A DNA stretch of 41,997 nucleotides from Longimicrobium sp. (GCA_036377595.1 DASUYB010000163.1:1-41997), one strand, 5' to 3'. Numbered from the stretch's first letter, positions 9,151 through 18,156 are shown. Notes: generated by a model from the letters alone, not told the origin. Made by a program: numbers and translations.

Positions 9151-9299
9151 CACGCGATCCAGAGTTCACGCGCCGTTCCTGCCGGGGGACGGTCGTCGGA
9201 GTCGCTCGACGGATTGGAGATTTCGCAACGATTTCGAGTGAACGCGCGGCGTGAAGTCCGTCCGCGCGAGCTTCATCGGCCCTGATTGTGAGGGATGGG

Positions 9300-10526
9300 A
9301 TGAGGAAACGGCTGGGGATCGGGATCATCGGCAGCGGCTTCAACGCGCGCTTCCATCTGCAGGCGTTCGTGGGCGTGCGCGACGCCGACGTGCGGGGCGT
9401 GTGGAGCCCCACCACTGTGAACGCGGAAGAGACCGCGGCGATGGCGCGGCGGCTGGACGTGGGCCCGGCGCGCGCCTTCGCCTCCATCGCCGCGATGGTG
9501 GCGGACCCCGACATCGACGCGATCTGGCTGTGCGGCCCCAACCACGCGCGCGTCGAGAACGTGGAGGAGGTGGTCCACGCCGTCGCCCGCGGCGCCGCGC
9601 TGAGGGGGATCGCCTGCGAGAAGCCGCTGGCGCGCAACGTGGCCGAGGCGCGGCGCGTGGCCGAGCTGGTGAACGGCGCCGGGGTGATGCACGGCTACCT
9701 GGAGAACCAGGTGTTCGCGCCCGCGGTGGAGCAGGGGCGTGCGCTGCTCTGGGCGCGCGGCGCGGCGGCCACCGGGCGGCCGTACCTGGCGCGCGCGGCC
9801 GAGGAGCACGGTGGCCCGCACGCACCCTGGTTCTGGCGCGGGCAGCTGCAGGGCGGCGGCGTGCTGAACGACATGATGTGCCACTCGGTGCAGCTCGTCC
9901 GGCACCTGCTGACCGAGCCCGGCGCGCCGCCGCGGTCGCTGCGGCCGCGGAAGGTGACCGCGCACGTGGCCAGCCTCAAGTGGACGCGGCCGGAGTACGC
10001 GCGGCGGCTGGCCGTGGCCATGGGCCGCGAGGTGGACTACACCCGCAGCCCGGCCGAGGACTTCGCCAGCATGACGGTGGAGTTTGAGACGCCCGAGGGG
10101 CTGCGCGTGCTGGGCGAGGCCACCACGTCGTGGAGCTACGTGGGCGCCGGGCTGCGCCTTTCAGCCGAGCTGCTGGGCCCCGAGTACTCGATGCAGTGGA
10201 ACAGCCTGGACGCGGGGCTGAAGCTGTTCTTCAGCCGCGAGGTGCAGGGGCGGGCGGGCGAGGACCTGGTGGAGAAGCAGAACGCGGAGACCGGGCTGAT
10301 GCCCGTGGTGGCCGGCGAGGCGGCCGTGTACGGCTACGAGGCCGAGGACCGCCACTTCGTCCGCGCGTTCCTGGGCCTCGAGCCGCCGCTGCTGACCTTC
10401 GACGACGGGCTGGAGGTGGTGCAACTGCTGATGACCGCCTACCAGTCCGCCGAGCAGGAGCGCACCCTCGCCTTCCCGCCCGAGGGGCTGGAGACGTTCG
10501 TGCCGGCGGTGGCGCGTGGAACTTGA
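9300..10526 (+). CDS. Gfo/Idh/MocA-family oxidoreductase
   Basis: The 408-aa protein has an N-terminal Rossmann fold with GIIGSGF at residues 8-14 and the family signature EKP at 107-109 (ACEKPLARN), which contributes the lysine near the nicotinamide. The C-terminal alpha/beta domain includes GGGVLNDMMCHSV. Members oxidise or reduce sugars, inositols and their keto derivatives with NAD(P). ATG 9300 was chosen because AGGGATGGG lies just before it; GTG 9288 in the same frame has no ribosome site. With the GMC enzyme, the MFS permease and the DUF1080 protein it fits a 3-keto-sugar pathway. The substrate is unknown. Confidence 0.93.
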   Translation: MRKRLGIGIIGSGFNARFHLQAFVGVRDADVRGVWSPTTVNAEETAAMARRLDVGPARAFASIAAMVADPDIDAIWLCGPNHARVENVEEVVHAVARGAALRGIACEKPLARNVAEARRVAELVNGAGVMHGYLENQVFAPAVEQGRALLWARGAAATGRPYLARAAEEHGGPHAPWFWRGQLQGGGVLNDMMCHSVQLVRHLLTEPGAPPRSLRPRKVTAHVASLKWTRPEYARRLAVAMGREVDYTRSPAEDFASMTVEFETPEGLRVLGEATTSWSYVGAGLRLSAELLGPEYSMQWNSLDAGLKLFFSREVQGRAGEDLVEKQNAETGLMPVVAGEAAVYGYEAEDRHFVRAFLGLEPPLLTFDDGLEVVQLLMTAYQSAEQERTLAFPPEGLETFVPAVARGT

Positions 10527-10542
10527 GTGATATGAGTGGCGA

Positions 10543-10585
10543 CCACGACCCGACTCGCGCGGGTTTGCGTGGGATCGGGTCGCGG
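10543..10585. terminator. Hairpin between convergent genes
   Basis: CCACGACCCGA pairs with TCGGGTCGCGG (8 perfect bp, longer with mismatch) in the 120-bp gap between the convergent oxidoreductase and phospholipase D-like genes. It has no T-run. It is a plausible bidirectional terminator. Confidence 0.45.
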
Positions 10586-10646
10586 TCGATGGACCGTTGG
10601 GTTAGACAGGTGCTAGTCCGGTCAGCGCGTTCACCATGGACGTTGA

Positions 10647-12317
10647 TCACTCGCCGACCCAGAAGTCGATTTCGCGCAGCGCCCTGCTACCCGGTTTGAG
10701 GTAACCGCGCTGCCACTGGTCGCTGTCCTGGAGACCGTTCCAACGCTTCTCCTTTGGCTGTGCCTGTCTGCGAAAGCGCCAGCGATACTGATTGTAGATC
10801 GCCATGATATTGGTCGCGTAGGCGGCGGCGAGTCCCGGAGCGTCGCGGATGATCAAAAGGTTCTCGTCGTTGATACCACTTGCCTTGGGTCCAAGGTTAT
10901 GCGATCCCGTCAGGATAACGGGATGGTCGCCGAACGGATCGACCAGCACGACCTTGCTGTGAACCATCGCGAAAGTCTTGGGTAGTTTTCGCATCTCGCG
11001 AGCAAACCACTCTGTAGCTTCGTCGATCTCGGCCGGGAGCACCACGTCGAAATTAGTCTTGTCGGGCTTCTCCGATTCGAACAACTCGACCGGATTCGCC
11101 GAGGTGCTCGGGTCCTGGTTGATAGCTCCATGCACGTACAGCCGCCCCTCTGGATCGTTCTCGCGGACTCGTTCGATGATCTTGTTGAGGAGTGTATCCT
11201 TAGGTCCTGGGTTGAACATCAGAAAGAGAATCGCCTGCTTTGCTTGCGCGATGATCTCTCGAGCCTGAGTCAGGTCGACTTGGCCCACCGTTGGTGTGAA
11301 CCACAGGCGCACCGGCGTTTGATGAACCTTGTGGTCGCGCGACTTGCTGTTGCTGTTCTTCAATCCATCTGGACTCTCGTTCCCTGCTTGCTGCAGCCGA
11401 TGCCATTGATCAAGGTATTCTTTTGCCAATCCGGAATCGTCAATCAGCACGGAGTTGTTGGCTTGCGTGCAAAGCCCGGTCCTAGTCCAGTTTTGGCTTC
11501 CGGTCCATACCCACCGCGGCTTGTTCCCGGCATCACAAATTACGAGAAACTTGTTGTGCCCCAATGCTCTTGGCGAAATCATGCGGTCATGTAGATCGAT
11601 TTTCTTCGCTAGGCGCTGGCGAGCTTTTTGGTTTTGGTCCGCGCCCTGTTCCTTGACGCTTCCATTCGCAAGCACTACGTGGGCGCGCTTCCCCAACCGT
11701 TCCAGAGCGCTCTCCAGCTGTTCGTCCTCCAATTCGTAGAGAGCGGCGTAAATTTCTCGCTTGTCCTTCGCGGCAGCGGCGAGGAGCTCGAAGAGACGTA
11801 CGCCCAGTGGTCCAGCCAGATAATTGCGGAATGGATCGTTCGGAGTTTCGATCACTTCCCTCAACTCTTTCGTTTTCAGATCGGTGGCGGTTATTCCCAG
11901 CCGGCGCGAGACCCACTGGGCGGCTACAATTCCACGGTTGAAGAATGCTTCGATCTTCGGGGCCACCTCAGAGCTCAGCACAATTTCCTCGGTCCACTCG
12001 CTGGCGGATTGCGAATCAGGACGAAGGTTGTTTCGGTCGGGGCCGACCATTGGCAGAACTCGATACTGTACTCTGTCCCCGGGAGCGGCCATGTAGTCGG
12101 TCCATTGGTACTTCTGGATTGGCCAATTCGTGGAGGCACGCCGCTCGCCTTCCTTATGTGTCTCCCCTTCGAACCCGACCCAGGTATTTACTACCTCCTC
12201 GATGCCGTCCCGCCGCCGCAGGAGCGCGAATCCACGACAGGCAGGAATCACTCCCGCCGGTTTCCATGCGATAAAAACGTCATCTCCATTGTGATAGACT
12301 TTGACTTTCATGGACAT
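10647..12317 (-). CDS. Phospholipase D-like protein with two HxK domains
   Basis: The 556-aa protein starts at ATG 12315-12317 behind GGAGAG. It carries two phospholipase D superfamily motifs: H254-N-K256 with TGSQNWT about 20 residues on, and H453-S-K455 with TGSHNLG. Two such sites form one active centre in phosphodiesterases that cut phospholipids or nucleic acids through a phosphohistidine. The N-terminal about 120 residues look like a beta-sandwich (KVYHNGDDVFIAWKP). No signal peptide is seen. The gene is clearly lower in GC than its neighbours and lies inside a sugar-catabolism locus, so it is probably imported. A broken DUF4177-like gene precedes it in the same direction. Lipid or DNA/RNA substrate cannot be decided. 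Confidence 0.9.
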   Translation of the reverse strand: MSMKVKVYHNGDDVFIAWKPAGVIPACRGFALLRRRDGIEEVVNTWVGFEGETHKEGERRASTNWPIQKYQWTDYMAAPGDRVQYRVLPMVGPDRNNLRPDSQSASEWTEEIVLSSEVAPKIEAFFNRGIVAAQWVSRRLGITATDLKTKELREVIETPNDPFRNYLAGPLGVRLFELLAAAAKDKREIYAALYELEDEQLESALERLGKRAHVVLANGSVKEQGADQNQKARQRLAKKIDLHDRMISPRALGHNKFLVICDAGNKPRWVWTGSQNWTRTGLCTQANNSVLIDDSGLAKEYLDQWHRLQQAGNESPDGLKNSNSKSRDHKVHQTPVRLWFTPTVGQVDLTQAREIIAQAKQAILFLMFNPGPKDTLLNKIIERVRENDPEGRLYVHGAINQDPSTSANPVELFESEKPDKTNFDVVLPAEIDEATEWFAREMRKLPKTFAMVHSKVVLVDPFGDHPVILTGSHNLGPKASGINDENLLIIRDAPGLAAAYATNIMAIYNQYRWRFRRQAQPKEKRWNGLQDSDQWQRGYLKPGSRALREIDFWVGE

Positions 12318-12406
12318 GGGATCTCTCCTTTCATGAAGGGTGCAAGACCGGTTCGGATTTCCGGCGCCGGTGTTTCACATAAGGCGAGTGCGAACGAGGC
12401 TCACGT

Positions 12407-12610
12407 TCACAGGACCTGACGCTTGAGAACAATCTCCTGCGAGGGATCGAAATAGATGGGAGCGATTCCGGCAACCTCCCATCCCTGCGATCCCAGCGCA
12501 TTGAGAAGCCCGAGCAGGTCGTTGCCCAGCGATGTTGCTTGCGAGCCTCAGTTTACTCCGTGTGGAGAATTGTCCCGCTGGCCGATCAGGATGTCATATT
12601 AGAATGTCAT
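12407..12610 (-). pseudogene. DUF4177-like small gene with two in-frame stops
   Basis: After a good ribosome site (GAAGAGGAG) an ATG at 12608-12610 opens a 68-codon frame reading MTF, stop (TAA), YDILIGQRDNSPHGVN, stop (TGA), then GSQATSLGNDLLGLLNALG and SQGWEVAGIAPIYF to a final stop at 12407-12409. The last part matches the DUF4177-like pattern (L..LLN.LG..GWE.....). Frame and spacing are preserved throughout, so only two nonsense codons break it. It lies between the MFS gene and the phospholipase D-like gene, all on the minus strand, and probably came with the latter. Stop-codon readthrough is possible but unsupported. Confidence 0.65.
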
Positions 12611-12666
12611 GGTATTCTCCTCTTCAAACGGTGACCGACATGCCAGAAAGGCCGTTGCATGGATGT

Positions 12667-13908
12667 TTAGGCCGATACGAGCGGTGGTGTAGGCTCCGAT
12701 TGCGATCCTGACGCAGCAGCGGACTCGCGGAAGGCGATCGCGAACAGCACCATCACCGCCGCCGCGAGCGCGGCGGGGACCAGCCAGATCGTGCGCCAGT
12801 CGTGCGTCACCGCGCCGCCGGCCAGCGTCGTGGCGTACGCCTGCACCACGCGGCCGGAGACGATGGCGCCGATGAAGTATCCCACGCCGAGCGTCGCGAA
12901 GGCGAGGAAGCCCTGCGCCGCCGCGCGGATCTGCGGGCCGGCGCGCTGGTCCACGTAGATCTGGCCGGTGACGAAGAAGAAGTCGTAGCAGATGCCGTGC
13001 AGCACGATCCCCGCGTACAGCAGCGCCACCAGCGGGCCGGGGTTGCCGAAGGCGAAGAACACGTAGCGCAGCGCCCACGCCGCCATCCCCACCAGCAGCA
13101 TCCGCTTGACCCCCAGCCGCAGCAGGAACCACGGCATCACCAGCATGAACCCGATCTCCGACATCTGCCCCAGCGTCATCTTGGTGGCCGCCGCGGGGAG
13201 GCCGGTCTCGTTCAGGTACAGGTTGGTGAAGGTGTAGTAGAACTGCAGGGGGATGCAGAGCAGGAACGAGCCGGCGACGAAGACCAGGAACGCGCGCTCC
13301 TTCATCATGGCCAGCGCGTCCAGTCCCAGCACGTCGCGCGCACGAATCGGCTTCCCCGCCTGGGGCGCGGGCGTGTGCGGGAGCGCCAGCGAGAACGCCG
13401 CCATCGCCAGCGACGCGCCCGCGGCGATGCGCATGGGGACGGCGGTGGCCTCGACGCCGAGCTGGCCGACCAGGATCCCCGCCACGATCCACCCGATCGT
13501 CCCCAGCACGCGCACCCGGGGGAACTCCTTCGCCGGGTCGCGCATGTGATGGAACGACAGCGAGTTGGTGAGCGCCAGCGTGGGGATGTAGCAGAGCGCG
13601 TACAGCGTCAGCACGGCGTAGAAGCTGCCGAAGTCGCGAAGCGTCGATGCCCACCAGAGCGCGGCGGCGCCGGCCAGGTGCAGCAGCGCCAGGATCTTTT
13701 CGCTGGCGAAGAAGCGGTCCGCCACCATCCCCACGAAGAACGGCGAGATCATGGCCGCCACCGCCGTGGTCCCGTACGCCAGCCCGATCCGCGTGCCGTC
13801 GAACTTCAGCGTCTGCCCCAGGTAGGTGCCCAAGGTGACGAACCACGCGCCCCAGATGAAGTACTGGAGGAACATCATCGCCGAGAGCCGCAGCCGGGTG
13901 CCGTTCAT
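12667..13908 (-). CDS. MFS transporter, nucleoside:H+ symporter type
   Basis: The 413-aa protein has about twelve hydrophobic segments. Features of the nucleoside:proton symporter family (NupG/XapB-like) are the N-terminal [31 protein letters not shown], and [13 protein letters not shown]. In sugar loci of this kind, members of the family are often found beside DUF1080 and Gfo/Idh/MocA proteins and may carry sugars or glycosides, not nucleosides. It follows the DUF1080 lipoprotein gene by 41 bp on the same strand, so they are likely co-transcribed. The inner membrane is the expected location. Confidence 0.9.
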   Translation of the reverse strand: MNGTRLRLSAMMFLQYFIWGAWFVTLGTYLGQTLKFDGTRIGLAYGTTAVAAMISPFFVGMVADRFFASEKILALLHLAGAAALWWASTLRDFGSFYAVLTLYALCYIPTLALTNSLSFHHMRDPAKEFPRVRVLGTIGWIVAGILVGQLGVEATAVPMRIAAGASLAMAAFSLALPHTPAPQAGKPIRARDVLGLDALAMMKERAFLVFVAGSFLLCIPLQFYYTFTNLYLNETGLPAAATKMTLGQMSEIGFMLVMPWFLLRLGVKRMLLVGMAAWALRYVFFAFGNPGPLVALLYAGIVLHGICYDFFFVTGQIYVDQRAGPQIRAAAQGFLAFATLGVGYFIGAIVSGRVVQAYATTLAGGAVTHDWRTIWLVPAALAAAVMVLFAIAFRESAAASGSQSEPTPPLVSA

Positions 13909-13949
13909 CTCGCGCCGGGGATCGCTGGGGGATGGCGGGGAAGGGGAGA

Positions 13950-14669
13950 CTACGGGAGCTCGCGGATGCGGACGTTGCGGTAGGCCACCCACGCCTCGTG
14001 GTCCTGCAGGGCGATGTGCCCGCGTGCCGCGCGCCCGTAGCGCGGCATGGTGGCGAACTTGCTGGCCCGCACGCGCGCCTCCCAGTCGGGGCTGCCCAGC
14101 TCGTATTCCAGCAGCCGCACGCCGTTCATCCAGTGCTCCACGTGGTTGCCACGCACCACGATGCGCGCCGCGTTCCACTCGCCCACGGGGCGGGTGGCGT
14201 CGCGCGCCGGCGCGTACAGCGCGAAGTCGGAGCCGGCCGAGGTGAGCGGGTCGCGGCCGTCGGGATGGCGCGCGTTGTCGAGCACCTGGTACTCCGGGCC
14301 GCTGCGCCAGACGTAGTCGAGCGTGGAGTCTTCCACCACGCGGTAGATGATCCCGCTGTTGCCGCCGGGCGAGATCTTCCACTCCAGCGCCAGCTCGAAG
14401 TTGCCGAACTCCTCGTCGGTGATCAGGTCGCCGCCGGCGCCCACGCGCGTGATGGCGCCGTCCACCACCTGCCAGCCGGCGGGCGCCGCCGCGGCCCGGT
14501 AGCCGCGCCACCCCCGCAGCGTCCGCCCGTCGAACAGGGGCCGCCACCCCTGCGCGTCCTCCGCTGAGGCAGATGGGGGAGGGTCGCCCGGTGGCGAGCC
14601 GCGCCCGCACGACGCGGCGGGAAGGAACGGGAGCGCGAGCAACGCGAGGAGCGCGCGAGAGCGTGTCAT
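13950..14669 (-). CDS. DUF1080 (3-keto-disaccharide hydrolase) lipoprotein
   Basis: The 239-aa protein begins [20 protein letters not shown] followed by Cys, a signal sequence with lipobox, so it should be a lipid-anchored protein outside the inner membrane. The rest matches the DUF1080 / 3-keto-disaccharide hydrolase beta-sandwich: [52 protein letters not shown] and GHIALQDHE. These proteins cleave 3-keto-glycosides after C3 oxidation by a dehydrogenase. Here the GMC pair, the Gfo/Idh/MocA enzyme and the MFS permease lie close by, so a pathway of oxidise, cleave, reduce and import is likely. The precise glycoside is unknown. Confidence 0.92.
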   Translation of the reverse strand: MTRSRALLALLALPFLPAASCGRGSPPGDPPPSASAEDAQGWRPLFDGRTLRGWRGYRAAAAPAGWQVVDGAITRVGAGGDLITDEEFGNFELALEWKISPGGNSGIIYRVVEDSTLDYVWRSGPEYQVLDNARHPDGRDPLTSAGSDFALYAPARDATRPVGEWNAARIVVRGNHVEHWMNGVRLLEYELGSPDWEARVRASKFATMPRYGRAARGHIALQDHEAWVAYRNVRIRELP

Positions 14670-14821
14670 GCGAATGGCCGCGGCGATGGGAAGCGTATCG
14701 CGGTGGAGCAGGGAAATCGCGGTCGGGAGAGCCGTTCGCAGGATATTCACGGCTCGGCGGGGGAGCAAGAAATTTCTCCGGGCGGCTGAGCCGGCGCGTC
14801 GCGCCGAATGCAGGAGAGACA

Positions 14822-14859
14822 ACGCGAGGGGAACCGCTTCGCATCGGCCCCCCTCGCGT
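14822..14859. repeat. Hairpin, ACGCGAGGGG arms
   Basis: A 10-bp perfect inverted repeat with an 18-base loop lies in the 302-bp gap 14670-14971, upstream of the DUF1080 gene and immediately beside a longer inverted repeat (14861-14938). It has no T-run. It may be a terminator or part of a composite intergenic repeat. Confidence 0.5.
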
Positions 14860-14860
14860 A

Positions 14861-14938
14861 TCTCCAATGACTCCGATGACCCCGCGTGAGACCCCCGCAC
14901 CGATGAGCCTCACACGGAGTCATCGGAGTCGTCGGAGA
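14861..14938. repeat. Long imperfect inverted repeat (30-nt arms)
   Basis: Arm 14861-14890 (TCTCCAATGACTCCGATGAC, then CCCGCGTGAG) pairs with 14909-14938 with four mismatches around an 18-base loop. The loop-side ends carry GTGAG/CTCAC. Similar CTCAC-(A/G)C-(A/G)GAG ends occur in the long hairpins at 32470-32540 and about 39275-39460. Position after the YdeI-like gene fits a terminator role; the large arms suggest a repeat family. Confidence 0.75.
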
Positions 14939-14971
14939 GATGCGACGCGGGCGCCTGGCCGCGGGACGGGA

Positions 14972-15574
14972 TCACTTCCGCTCGTACTTCCAGTTGCGGC
15001 CCTTGCCCTCGGCGATCCACTCGACGGCGGTGTCGATGCGCTTCTTCCGCGTGGCGTCGGTCTTCGCCTCGGTGATCCACTCGATGTAGTCCTTGCGCTT
15101 GCTCGGTGAGAAGGCGTGGAAGTGATCCAGCGCCGCCGGGTTGGTCTCCAGCGCCGCCACCAGGTCGTCGGGGACGCCGGGCTCCTTGCGCTCCTCCGCC
15201 GGCTTCTCGCGCCGCGGCGCCTTCACCCCCTCGTCGTTCAGCCGCTTCGCCTCGCGCAGGTAGCCGGCCAGCACGTCGTCGGGCGGCAGGTCGGACAGCT
15301 TCGTGATGCGGCCGAAGCTCCCCATCGCGTCCTCCGGCCGCTCCTCGCCGAAGATCAGCCCGTGCTTCCAGAAGTTGAACGCCGCGTGCTCCTTGAACGA
15401 CGCGAGCCCGCAGAACATCCCCTTGTACATGAACGCCGGCATCCCCCACTTGATGTCTTCCTGCACCTCGGGGACGGTGGCGTGCACCAGCTCGCGCAGG
15501 TGCCTCAGGATCGGCCTGGCAAAGTCGGCCGACTTCTCGATGTAGGCGTCTACGCGGGGATCTCGGGTGGACAT
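14972..15574 (-). CDS. YdeI/OmpD-associated family protein
   Basis: The 200-aa protein starts at ATG 15572-15574. Residues about 1-110 match the DUF1801/YdhG-like fold (RVDAYIEKSADFARPIL, then EDIKWGMPAFMYKGMFCG). The C-terminal about 70 residues match the OmdA/YdeI tail (VPDDLVAALETNPAALDHF then SKRKDYIEWITEAK). Members are small cytoplasmic proteins linked to bacteriocin or antimicrobial-peptide tolerance in some bacteria; the biochemical role is not settled. It follows the methyltransferase gene by 38 bp on the same strand. Confidence 0.9.
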   Translation of the reverse strand: MSTRDPRVDAYIEKSADFARPILRHLRELVHATVPEVQEDIKWGMPAFMYKGMFCGLASFKEHAAFNFWKHGLIFGEERPEDAMGSFGRITKLSDLPPDDVLAGYLREAKRLNDEGVKAPRREKPAEERKEPGVPDDLVAALETNPAALDHFHAFSPSKRKDYIEWITEAKTDATRKKRIDTAVEWIAEGKGRNWKYERK

Positions 15575-15612
15575 CGGGGTCGCTCGTCGTGCGGGTGGTG
15601 AAGGTGATGCGG

Positions 15613-16461
15613 TCAGGTGCGCTCGAGCAGCAGGTTGATGGAGAAGCGGCGGAACTCCTCCCGCCGCCGCTCGGACGAGATGCGGGCGAGGAAGGCCCAG
15701 AGCCAGGCCAGGCGCATGTGCCGCTTCAGCCGCAGCGCGTCGTCGAAGGTGCCGCTCCACCACGCCTCGCGCCAGCCGTAGCGGGCGAAGAAGCCCGACC
15801 CCTCCTCGGGCGCGAACTTGAACGGCGCGTTGCCGGCCTTGACCTGCTTTCCCCACGACTTCTGCATCCACTTCATCAGCGCGGGGCTCCCCAGGTCGGT
15901 CAGCCACCAGCGAAACGCGGGCTGCTCGTGCAGCGCCGACGCCAGCGCGGCCACCTCGTCGGCGGAGAGGTAGACGAGCAGCCCCTCGGTGACGACCAGC
16001 GCCTGCCGCGCGCCTTCCGCCACGCGCGCGAACACGCCGGCGCGCTGCACCGCGTCGGACAGGTCGGCGGACACGGCCTCGTAGCGGCAGCGCGGCGTCT
16101 CGCCCTCCATCATCCCGCGCTTGTACTCGGTGATGCCGGGGAGGTCGACATCCACCCAGCGCAGCTCCGGCGGCAGGTCGAGGCGCCACGCGCGGGTGTC
16201 GAGGCCGGCGGCCAGGTTCAGCACCAGGTCGGCGCCGCGGCTGCGCACGCAGTCGAGGATGACCTCGTCGAACACCTGCGTGCGGACGATCATCGGCCAC
16301 GCCATCGACCGCCCCTTCGGCATCGCGCGGACGATGGCCTCGCCGCGCTCGCCGGCCAGCCTGCGCGCCCAGGGATCGCGGAAGTGCGCGTCCGGGCGCT
16401 CCGTCTCCATCGCCCGGTAGACGGCCACCCAGCGCGCGGTGTCGGAGACGTTCTCGATCAT
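15613..16461 (-). CDS. Class I SAM-dependent methyltransferase (LCMT/PPM1-like)
   Basis: The 282-aa protein starts at ATG 16459-16461. It shows the leucine carboxyl methyltransferase-type signature: VSDTARWVAVYRAMETERPD, FRDPWARRLAG, motif I LVLNLAAGLDTRAWRLD at 79-95, then WVDVDLP (acidic residue for SAM) and VVTEGLLVYLS. These enzymes methylate carboxyl or hydroxyl groups of small molecules, often in secondary metabolism; the substrate is unknown. It is divergent from the SRPBCC gene across 118 bp and likely co-transcribed with the YdeI-like gene. Confidence 0.9.
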   Translation of the reverse strand: MIENVSDTARWVAVYRAMETERPDAHFRDPWARRLAGERGEAIVRAMPKGRSMAWPMIVRTQVFDEVILDCVRSRGADLVLNLAAGLDTRAWRLDLPPELRWVDVDLPGITEYKRGMMEGETPRCRYEAVSADLSDAVQRAGVFARVAEGARQALVVTEGLLVYLSADEVAALASALHEQPAFRWWLTDLGSPALMKWMQKSWGKQVKAGNAPFKFAPEEGSGFFARYGWREAWWSGTFDDALRLKRHMRLAWLWAFLARISSERRREEFRRFSINLLLERT

Positions 16462-16579
16462 CCTCGTTCGGGTCGGGGGAGAACGACGGATTGGCGTGGG
16501 AGCGGAGTCGATGGCAGGATATCCGCGGTGTCCGCGCGGGGCAAGCGATTCGTACGCGTCCGACGAGGAGATCCGGGGG

Positions 16580-17077
16580 ATGGTGGAGATCGAGCTGCGG
16601 ACGTTCATCGCCGCGCCGGTGGAGCGCGTGTTCGACCTGTCGCGCAGCATCGACCTGCACCAGCGCTCGACGGCCACGACGCGCGAGACGGCGGTGGCGG
16701 GGCGCACGTCGGGGCTGATCGGGCTGGACGAGACGGTGACCTGGCGGGCGCGGCACCTGGGTGTCACCCAGTACCTCACCAGCCGCATCTCGGGCTACGA
16801 TCGGCCGCGCTGGTTCCGCGACGAGATGGTGCGCGGCGCGTTCGCGTGGATGGAGCACGACCACTGGTTCGACGCGGCCGAGGGCGGCACGGTGCTGCGC
16901 GACCGCTTCCGCTTCGCCGCGCCGCTGGGCCCGCTCGGGCGCATCGCCGAGGCGCTGCTGCTGCGGCGCTACATGACGCGCTTCCTCGAGGCACGCAACG
17001 CCGAGATCAAGCGTGTGGCCGAGTCGGACGCGTGGAGAGAACTTTTGTCGGCAAAAGATGACAGCGGCCCCGGCTAG
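16580..17077 (+). CDS. SRPBCC-family protein (START/Bet v1-like)
   Basis: The 165-aa protein starts at ATG 16580 with GAGGAG nine bases upstream. The N-terminus VEIELRTFIAAPVERVFDLSRSIDLH is the classic first strand and helix of SRPBCC ligand-binding proteins. Later segments GLDETVTWRARHLG, RPRWFRDEMVRGAF and GGTVLRDRFRFAAPLGPLG match the cell-division-inhibitor-like SRPBCC subgroup. It probably binds a hydrophobic small molecule. An in-frame ATG at 16439 would overlap the divergent methyltransferase start and is less likely. Confidence 0.88.
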   Translation: MVEIELRTFIAAPVERVFDLSRSIDLHQRSTATTRETAVAGRTSGLIGLDETVTWRARHLGVTQYLTSRISGYDRPRWFRDEMVRGAFAWMEHDHWFDAAEGGTVLRDRFRFAAPLGPLGRIAEALLLRRYMTRFLEARNAEIKRVAESDAWRELLSAKDDSGPG

Positions 17078-17149
17078 CGGCGAGTGGCCCCCCGTCGGCA
17101 CGAGCCGCGGACGCGCGGGTATGCAACGGATGTGAACGAGGAAGAGGCG

Positions 17150-17638
17150 ATGACGCATCGGTTCACCATCGAGGTACATCGCACTAGGAAGGGCTTCGTT
17201 GCCACTTCGCCCGAGTATCCCCATGCGTGCGGGCGCGGTACCACCCTTGGGTCCGCCGTCGCGCGCCTGGGAGACGAGATCGAGCGAGCCGACAGCCACG
17301 CCGCAACGCAAGGGCAGATCCGGAGCGGTGAGGTGAGCGAAGAGGGTTGCGAATCTCCCCGTCCCGAAGTAAAATGGACACCGTCGAAATCGGATGACAC
17401 ATCCATCGCGGAGACGGTTTCCATGCCTCGACACGAGACGATGCCACTCTCCAGCGGGCGACGTCGCGGGCGGCAGGTGCCCGGCGCGCTCCAGTGGATC
17501 AAGGAACACGCGGACGAATACGCGGGACGCTGGGTGGCCGTGGGTGAAAGCGGCCTGGTCGCGGCGGCGGACAGCTTCGAGGAGCTGCGGAGCCAGCTCG
17601 CCTCGCTGCAGGGAATCGTCGTGACGCAGGTCACATGA
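17150..17638 (+). CDS. HicB-like / DUF5678-like fusion (cassette 2)
   Basis: One uninterrupted frame of 162 aa begins at ATG 17150 behind GAGGAAGAGG. Residues 1-50 (FTIEVHRTRKGFVATSPEYP then GTTLGSAVARLGDEIE) resemble a partial HicB antitoxin fold. Residues about 92-162, from an internal ATG at 17423 that has its own GGAGA, match the 75-aa DUF5678-like protein at 5793 (LQWIKEHADEYAGRWVAVG, then GLVAAADSFEEL). The product may be a fusion, or translation may start at 17423 to give a 71-aa protein like the first cassette. The stop overlaps the protease ATG (ATGA at 17635-17638). The HicB link is tentative. Confidence 0.65.
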   Translation: MTHRFTIEVHRTRKGFVATSPEYPHACGRGTTLGSAVARLGDEIERADSHAATQGQIRSGEVSEEGCESPRPEVKWTPSKSDDTSIAETVSMPRHETMPLSSGRRRGRQVPGALQWIKEHADEYAGRWVAVGESGLVAAADSFEELRSQLASLQGIVVTQVT

Positions 17639-18099
17639 GCCGCCTTGCCGACAGCACCGGATCGTCGTTCGCGACCGGCGAGGCACGGTGCTCTTCCCGG
17701 CCGGCGACGCTCGGCGAGCGCCTCACCCGGCTCTTCGTGGAAATCGCCGTCGGCGACGTAGCGACCGCCGCCGTTCTCGACACGGGGGGCGCGTACCTGG
17801 TGCTCAGCCCCTCCGTTGGAGCCGCGCTGGGGCTGGACGACACGGTTGCGCTGGGCAGGGATCGGATCATGATTCGCGGGTTCGCCCTCGAAGGCACGAT
17901 CCACCGGCTGCCGGTGACGATGCACGCTTCGGCGGGTGAACCGCTGACGTTCGAGGCGACCGCCTTCGTTCCGGAGCTGGATGCCGGGACGCAGTGGATG
18001 CTCCCCAGCTACCTCGGGTGGCAGGGATGTCTGGAGCGGATCCGTTTTGCCATCGATCCCGGTGAGGAACTGATCTACTTCGGCGCGCGGCGGACCTGA
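17635..18099 (+). CDS. Retropepsin-like aspartic protease (cassette 2)
   Basis: The 154-aa protein is a clear paralogue of 6017-6469: both have FATGEAR near the start, AVLDTGGAYL with the D-T-G-G catalytic loop, GEPLTFEATAFVPEL, and PSYLGWQGCL(D/E)RIR, ending in IYFG or VYFG. It is a single-domain clan AA protease expected to act as a dimer in the cytoplasm. It overlaps the DUF5678-like partner by four bases, the same arrangement as cassette 1. Substrate and physiological role are unknown. Confidence 0.82.
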   Translation: MSRLADSTGSSFATGEARCSSRPATLGERLTRLFVEIAVGDVATAAVLDTGGAYLVLSPSVGAALGLDDTVALGRDRIMIRGFALEGTIHRLPVTMHASAGEPLTFEATAFVPELDAGTQWMLPSYLGWQGCLERIRFAIDPGEELIYFGARRT

Positions 18100-18156
18100 A
18101 GTTCGCGGCGCGAGGCCGGGCGGGGCGGGGCAGGGTCCTTGCCTCGCCCCGTTTCC

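Noticed and set aside
11628-12419. A 263-codon plus-strand frame over the phospholipase D-like gene
   Set aside because: Antisense to a protein with two complete HxK motifs; no domain in the plus-strand translation.
13932-14567. A 211-codon plus-strand frame over the DUF1080 gene
   Set aside because: Antisense to a clear lipoprotein gene; composition is shadow-like.
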